Of a stretch of DNA of 8,116 nucleotides, positions 5,574 through 8,116 are shown piece by piece; position 1 is the stretch's first letter, and each line of letters begins with the position of its first letter. The DNA is from an uncultured Bdellovibrio sp. Its GTDB lineage: Bacteria > Bdellovibrionota > Bdellovibrionia > Bdellovibrionales > Bdellovibrionaceae. Under the pieces are notes generated by a model that saw nothing but the letters and a program-made list of their open reading frames with translations, ran no database searches and was not told the origin of the DNA. Location of the stretch: positions 1 to 8,116 of the forward strand of contig CALMPX010000190.1 in assembly GCA_937871355.1 (NCBI GenBank), in the 5' to 3' direction. The translations under genes were made by a program, and so were the position numbers.

Positions 5574-7226
5574 TTTGTTGACGACTTTTATTGTACCGTT
5601 AAAAACTTCCTGGGCTTTTCGGATTCGCGGATCGAGAGCCCATGAATCTTTTAATTTTTCCTCAGCTTGAATTTCTTTTTGTTGAGCAATATTCAAAGCT
5701 GATTCACCCGCTACAGTTTTTGTTTTCTGTATGTCAAAATTGTAGCCACGGCCAAAGAAAGAATCAATAGATCCTTGCAGTTTTTGTTTGGTTTCTGATT
5801 GAGTAATTTGATCCAGCAGGAAACCGAAAACAGCGGGGATACCTAATTGAATTACTTTTTCTTCAGCGTTGAATCGCTCAAAGATTAAATTTTCCACTTT
5901 GGCAGCTAAAATAGGCTCATTTTGTTTTAAAAACTGAACAAAATCGAACCAAGTCTCTTTTGTCGGAGTCGGAGTCGGTGGAGCAGGAGCGGCCTTGGGT
6001 TTTGCCAAAGTGATCGGAGCAGGTTTTTTCGCCTGCTCAACGACCTTTGGGGCGGAAACGACTCCGCCGGAGGCCGTCGCTCCAGGATTGTTGAGCAAAG
6101 ACTGCAGATCTTTAATCTGCGGGGCCTGTGACATACGAAGTAATGATATTTCTAAAACCAGGAGGGGTTCGTGCGAACGAATGACATCGTTCATCGATTT
6201 AAAGCACATATCAAACAGCATGTGTAAATCCGGAATACTTAAAGGCTGAATCAGCTCCAGCAGAATAGTGATTTCATCTGCGGGAAGATCAATATTGATG
6301 TGGGCCACATTTTCAGCCGCGGCAGAACGCAATAAAATCGAGTGGCGAAATAATCGAAGCAAATCATCTAAGAATAAAGAACCATTCACCGAAGCTTCGG
6401 CCAAGCGTTTTAATAAAGCGAGCATGCTTTTGTCATCACGGTGGATCAAGGCTTGAAAAGCTTCGAAGACTAAAGCGCGGTCAGTTAAACCTAAAATTTC
6501 AGAAACCGTCGCATCTGTGATCACGTTACCCTGAAGCGCGGTCGAGAAATTAATCACTTGATCTAATAAACTTAAAGAATCACGAGCGGAGCCTTCGCCT
6601 TGACGAGCCAAAAGCCATAATGCTTTATCATCAATTTGAATATTTTCCTGTGTGCAAATCCATTTTAAATGTTCGGCTAATTGTTTGATCGGAATACGAC
6701 GGAAATCAAAACGCTGACAACGAGATAAAATCGTCTGTGGAATTTTTTGAATTTCGGTTGTCGCCATAATGAAGATCACGTGAGGAGGCGGTTCCTCTAA
6801 GGTTTTTAATAAAGCATTAAAAGCACTGGAAGAGAGCATGTGAACTTCCTCGATAATAAATATTTTATATTTTCCAGAGGAAGGGCTGAACATCACGCTA
6901 TCACGAAGATCGCGGATAGCATCCACACCGTTGTTGGAAGCTCCATCGATTTCGATCACATCTGTAGCTCGCCCAGCCGTAATTTCAAGACAGCTTTCGC
7001 AAACGCCGCAGGGAGTGAAATTTTTTGAATTGGTGCAACGAATGCTTTTGGCTAAGATGCGCGCGGAAGAGGTCTTTCCAGTTCCACGGATTCCGGTAAA
7101 TAAAAGTGCATGTGGAAGACGATTGTTTTTAAGGGCATTCATAATGGTTTGAGAAATATGATTCTGACCGACCATTTGATCGAAAGTCTGAGATCTATAT
7201 TTTCTCGCTAACACTTGATATGACAA
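5565..7226 (-). CDS. dnaX: DNA polymerase III subunit tau/gamma (clamp loader ATPase)
   Basis: DnaX is the ATPase core of the clamp loader that puts the beta clamp on primed DNA; the tau form also ties polymerase cores and helicase together. I start at TTG 7224-7226 (553 residues), giving the standard opening SYQVLARKYR. GAGGG (7231-7235) sits just upstream, and a longer frame would run into the SRP RNA. Visible features are Walker A GIRGTGKT (45-52), zinc-module cysteines 64, 73, 76 and 79, and Walker B IFIIEEVHML with Glu126 where Asp is usual. Sensor 1 ATTE (155-158) and SRC (168-170) with arginine finger Arg169 follow. After domain III comes a Pro/Ala/Lys linker (about 395-425), then a tau-like C-terminal domain starting ETWFDFVQFL. 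No clear A-AAA-AAG slippery site for a gamma frameshift was seen. It follows ffs and precedes ybaB and recR. Confidence 0.96.
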   Translation of the reverse strand: MSYQVLARKYRSQTFDQMVGQNHISQTIMNALKNNRLPHALLFTGIRGTGKTSSARILAKSIRCTNSKNFTPCGVCESCLEITAGRATDVIEIDGASNNGVDAIRDLRDSVMFSPSSGKYKIFIIEEVHMLSSSAFNALLKTLEEPPPHVIFIMATTEIQKIPQTILSRCQRFDFRRIPIKQLAEHLKWICTQENIQIDDKALWLLARQGEGSARDSLSLLDQVINFSTALQGNVITDATVSEILGLTDRALVFEAFQALIHRDDKSMLALLKRLAEASVNGSLFLDDLLRLFRHSILLRSAAAENVAHINIDLPADEITILLELIQPLSIPDLHMLFDMCFKSMNDVIRSHEPLLVLEISLLRMSQAPQIKDLQSLLNNPGATASGGVVSAPKVVEQAKKPAPITLAKPKAAPAPPTPTPTKETWFDFVQFLKQNEPILAAKVENLIFERFNAEEKVIQLGIPAVFGFLLDQITQSETKQKLQGSIDSFFGRGYNFDIQKTKTVAGESALNIAQQKEIQAEEKLKDSWALDPRIRKAQEVFNGTIKVVNKID

Positions 7227-7230
7227 AACA

Positions 7231-7235
7231 CCCTC
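7231..7235 (-). promoter_or_regulatory. ribosome binding site supporting the TTG start of dnaX
   Basis: GAGGG on the minus strand, 4 bases before the TTG at 7224-7226. No ATG or GTG exists between it and the family-conserved SYQVLARKYR start. This supports the rare TTG codon. Confidence 0.65.
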
Positions 7236-7254
7236 GATTAACTTTAAAAATAAG

Positions 7255-7351
7255 GGCCAGGCTTCCCCACATCGCACAGCTCGTTAGACACCGTTGCTTC
7301 CTTCCGGACCTAGCGGGATTCACTAGTAAGTCTATCGTATGGGACCTGGCC
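7255..7351 (-). ncRNA. ffs: signal recognition particle RNA (small bacterial 4.5S type)
   Basis: About 97-nt SRP RNA that binds Ffh and targets nascent membrane proteins to the Sec translocon. The minus strand contains the hallmark GGTCCGGAAGGAAGCA: the GGAA tetraloop (plus-strand 7300-7307 region) with the symmetric and asymmetric internal loops recognised by the Ffh M domain. The ends pair, GGCCAGG at the 5' end with CCTGGCC at the 3' end, closing the long hairpin. No Alu-like domain is present. TTATTTTT follows the 3' end and may help termination or processing. It lies 28 bases upstream of the dnaX TTG, the ffs/scr-dnaX arrangement seen in many bacteria. End positions are accurate to a few bases. 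Confidence 0.95.
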
Positions 7352-7360
7352 ACTTGTTGG

Positions 7361-7387
7361 TTTATATGATTCGAGTAAATGTATCAA
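7361..7387 (-). promoter_or_regulatory. candidate promoter of ffs (and the dnaX operon)
   Basis: On the minus strand TTGATA (7382-7387) is followed after 15 bases by TATAAA (7361-7366), 9 bases before the predicted 5' end of the SRP RNA. The spacer is short, and CTTGAT or TTACTT would give spacers of 16 or 18. The position agrees well with a start at 7351. The same AT-rich stretch also contains TATGAT on the plus strand, so divergent initiation is possible. Confidence 0.45.
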
Positions 7388-7393
7388 GTAAAT

Positions 7394-7530
7394 GCCATGA
7401 GAATACCTCCGAAAGTGGCCTTAGGTGCTTATTTAAAGGCCAAATCAGCTGTTGCAGGGCTGATAGCTGTAAAGTTCCTAGACAGGAAATCTTGTCTCAA
7501 GCTGAGACACTTTTAAAACAAAATTCCTGT
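7394..7530. other. cluster of hairpins in the ffs-upstream gap; candidate small RNA or leader/attenuator
   Basis: The 282-base gap 7352-7633 has no credible protein gene but is unusually rich in helices. TGGCCTT (7416-7422) pairs with AAGGCCA (7436-7442). ATCAGC (7444-7449) pairs with GCTGAT (7459-7464). AGACAGG (7480-7486) pairs with CTTGTCT (7491-7497). TGTCTCA (7493-7499) pairs with TGAGACA (7503-7509) and is followed by CTTTTAAAA. The last two exclude each other. AGGAA (7484-7488) can pair with TTCCT at either 7475-7479 or 7524-7528. This looks like alternative folding of a small RNA or the leader of the lipoprotein gene. No known riboswitch or RNA family is recognised and the strand is undecided. 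Confidence 0.3.
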
Positions 7531-7579
7531 AATCGAAACTAGATCACTTTAAGTCTTTATAAAAGGGTTGGACCGGCTT

Positions 7580-7609
7580 TTGAAATAGAAAGCTTTGATT
7601 GAGTTTTAT
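7580..7609 (+). promoter_or_regulatory. candidate promoter of the lipoprotein-like gene
   Basis: TTGAAA (7580-7585) is followed after 18 bases by TTTTAT (7604-7609). A start near 7616 would leave a leader of under 20 bases containing the ribosome site GGAGG (7625-7629), 4 bases before the ATG. The -10 match is weak (4 of 6) and transcription from farther upstream is equally possible. Confidence 0.25.
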
Positions 7610-7633
7610 GTAAATTAAATTAACGGAGGCTTT

Positions 7634-8116
7634 ATGAAATTAAGTTATTCAAAATTATTAGTACGCGGTGTGATCGCAACAACTTTATTGATGTCGATGA
7701 GTTGTCAAAAAAAGGGAAGCGCTCGAGTAGCGCCACAAACAGCGACCAAAGCCGACGCTCCAGATAAAGCTGCAGACAACACGACAGACATTAAAGATCA
7801 TTCATTAGAAAATGTTCCAGGAAAAGATATCGTCGCACCGACAGTATCAAGTGGAGATAGAACAAAAGTTGCTCCACATGCTGAAGATCCTAAAGTCGCC
7901 GTGACAACTTCGGCGGATAACTCGACGGTGAAAACCGCGGCTGAGCCAGAAACAAAAAAAGAAGACGCTAAAGAGAAAACGGCAGATGATAAAGCTCATA
8001 AAAAAGAAGACGGCGTTATGAGTTGTTCTACCGAAGTGGTTAAAGCGCGTACTGGAATTTCGGCTCAATATTCAAAAGTCACCGAAATTAAGAAAGATCT
8101 AGATTCGACGATCGAG
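7634..8116 (+). CDS. probable exported lipoprotein with a Lys/Ala/Asp/Thr-rich linker (3' end outside window)
   Basis: The frame is open from ATG 7634 to the last base (161 codons seen). The start has a strong ribosome site, TAACGGAGG. The first 23 residues form a lipoprotein-like signal peptide: KLSYSKLLVR, a hydrophobic stretch VIATTLLM, then S-M-S-Cys24. The -3 position is Ser rather than the usual Leu, so lipid attachment is likely but not certain. Residues 25-127 are low-complexity and presumably disordered, dominated by Ala, Lys, Asp, Thr and Pro. Near residue 131 a Cys appears (MSCSTEVV), followed by a helix-prone segment (YSKVTEIKKDLDSTIE) where a folded or coiled-coil part may begin. 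Such long linkers are common in periplasm-spanning lipoproteins. Family and function are not recognised. Confidence 0.8.
   Translation, partial: MKLSYSKLLVRGVIATTLLMSMSCQKKGSARVAPQTATKADAPDKAADNTTDIKDHSLENVPGKDIVAPTVSSGDRTKVAPHAEDPKVAVTTSADNSTVKTAAEPETKKEDAKEKTADDKAHKKEDGVMSCSTEVVKARTGISAQYSKVTEIKKDLDSTIE

Noticed and set aside
5670..5870. A-rich runs in dnaX (AACAAAAAGA, GAAGAAAAAGT) as possible gamma-frameshift sites
   Set aside because: Neither has the A-AAA-AAG phase with a clear downstream stem, and both lie near the C-terminus, not at the domain III boundary.
7384..7410. Minus-strand mini-frame encoding MAFT after a GGAGG at ideal spacing, just upstream of the ffs promoter
   Set aside because: Only four codons; without conservation or a transcript it cannot be told from chance. 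It could be the remnant of a lost gene start.
7500..7530. CTGAGA motif suggestive of a TPP riboswitch
   Set aside because: The other conserved segments (ACCC, GAACCTGAT and the closing GG region) are absent, and the motif is part of a simple perfect hairpin.
7339..7542. Open frame of 67 codons on the plus strand
   Set aside because: Its start lies inside the SRP RNA and it crosses the structured gap, has no ribosome site, and its composition does not resemble the neighbouring proteins.
7561..7581. AAAAG...CTTTT imperfect hairpin resembling a bidirectional terminator
   Set aside because: The stem is bulged and mostly A-T, with only a short GC part; too weak to call.
7847..8068. 73-codon minus-strand frame rich in Phe, Arg and Ser
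   Set aside because: It is antisense to the lipoprotein-like gene, and its composition is what the complement of Lys/Glu/Asp-rich codons gives.

Overview
The window looks like a chromosomal segment of a low-GC (about 40% by eye) member of the Bdellovibrionota, that is a Bdellovibrio/Pseudobdellovibrio-like predatory lineage. The basis is a Ras-like MglA GTPase set in a dnaX-ybaB-recR operon, a PilZ-like protein, an exported L,D-transpeptidase and several envelope proteins of unknown role. The lineage is an inference: no rRNA or other marker gene is present.

Layout. Positions 1-323 (+) hold the 3' end of a likely outer-membrane beta-barrel gene. A 212-base gap follows, with a consensus -10 hexamer and a widely spaced 9-bp inverted repeat ending in T's (possible small RNA). 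Next are an L,D-transpeptidase with a signal peptide (536-1219, +) and an unrecognised 218-residue protein (1247-1903, +), probably one transcription unit. The second abuts, stop codon to stop codon, a convergent PilZ-like gene (1904-2311, -).

From 7351 down to 2443 everything lies on the minus strand and reads as one long conserved unit: SRP RNA (ffs), dnaX, ybaB, recR, mglA, nadA and a phosphopantetheinyl transferase gene. Spacings from ybaB onward are 0 to 22 bases, so translational coupling is likely. The unit combines protein targeting RNA, the replication clamp loader, a nucleoid-associated protein and recombination mediator, a polarity/motility GTPase, and the quinolinate step of NAD synthesis. 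The ffs/dnaX/ybaB/recR core is a classical bacterial gene neighbourhood.

The most notable observation is at the end of this unit. The phosphopantetheinyl transferase frame is cut by an in-frame TAA exactly where the family has the conserved lysine of the W-x-x-K-E-S-x-x-K motif. The same frame then continues for 54 more family-like codons to a second TAA. One base change (AAA to TAA) explains it, so this is either a very young pseudogene or a sequence error.

Upstream of ffs is a 282-base gap (7352-7633). It has a candidate ffs promoter on the minus strand, a cluster of hairpins (some mutually exclusive), and a candidate promoter for a plus-strand lipoprotein-like gene. That gene starts at 7634 and runs off the window end. 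I see no mobile element, CRISPR array, tRNA or rRNA.
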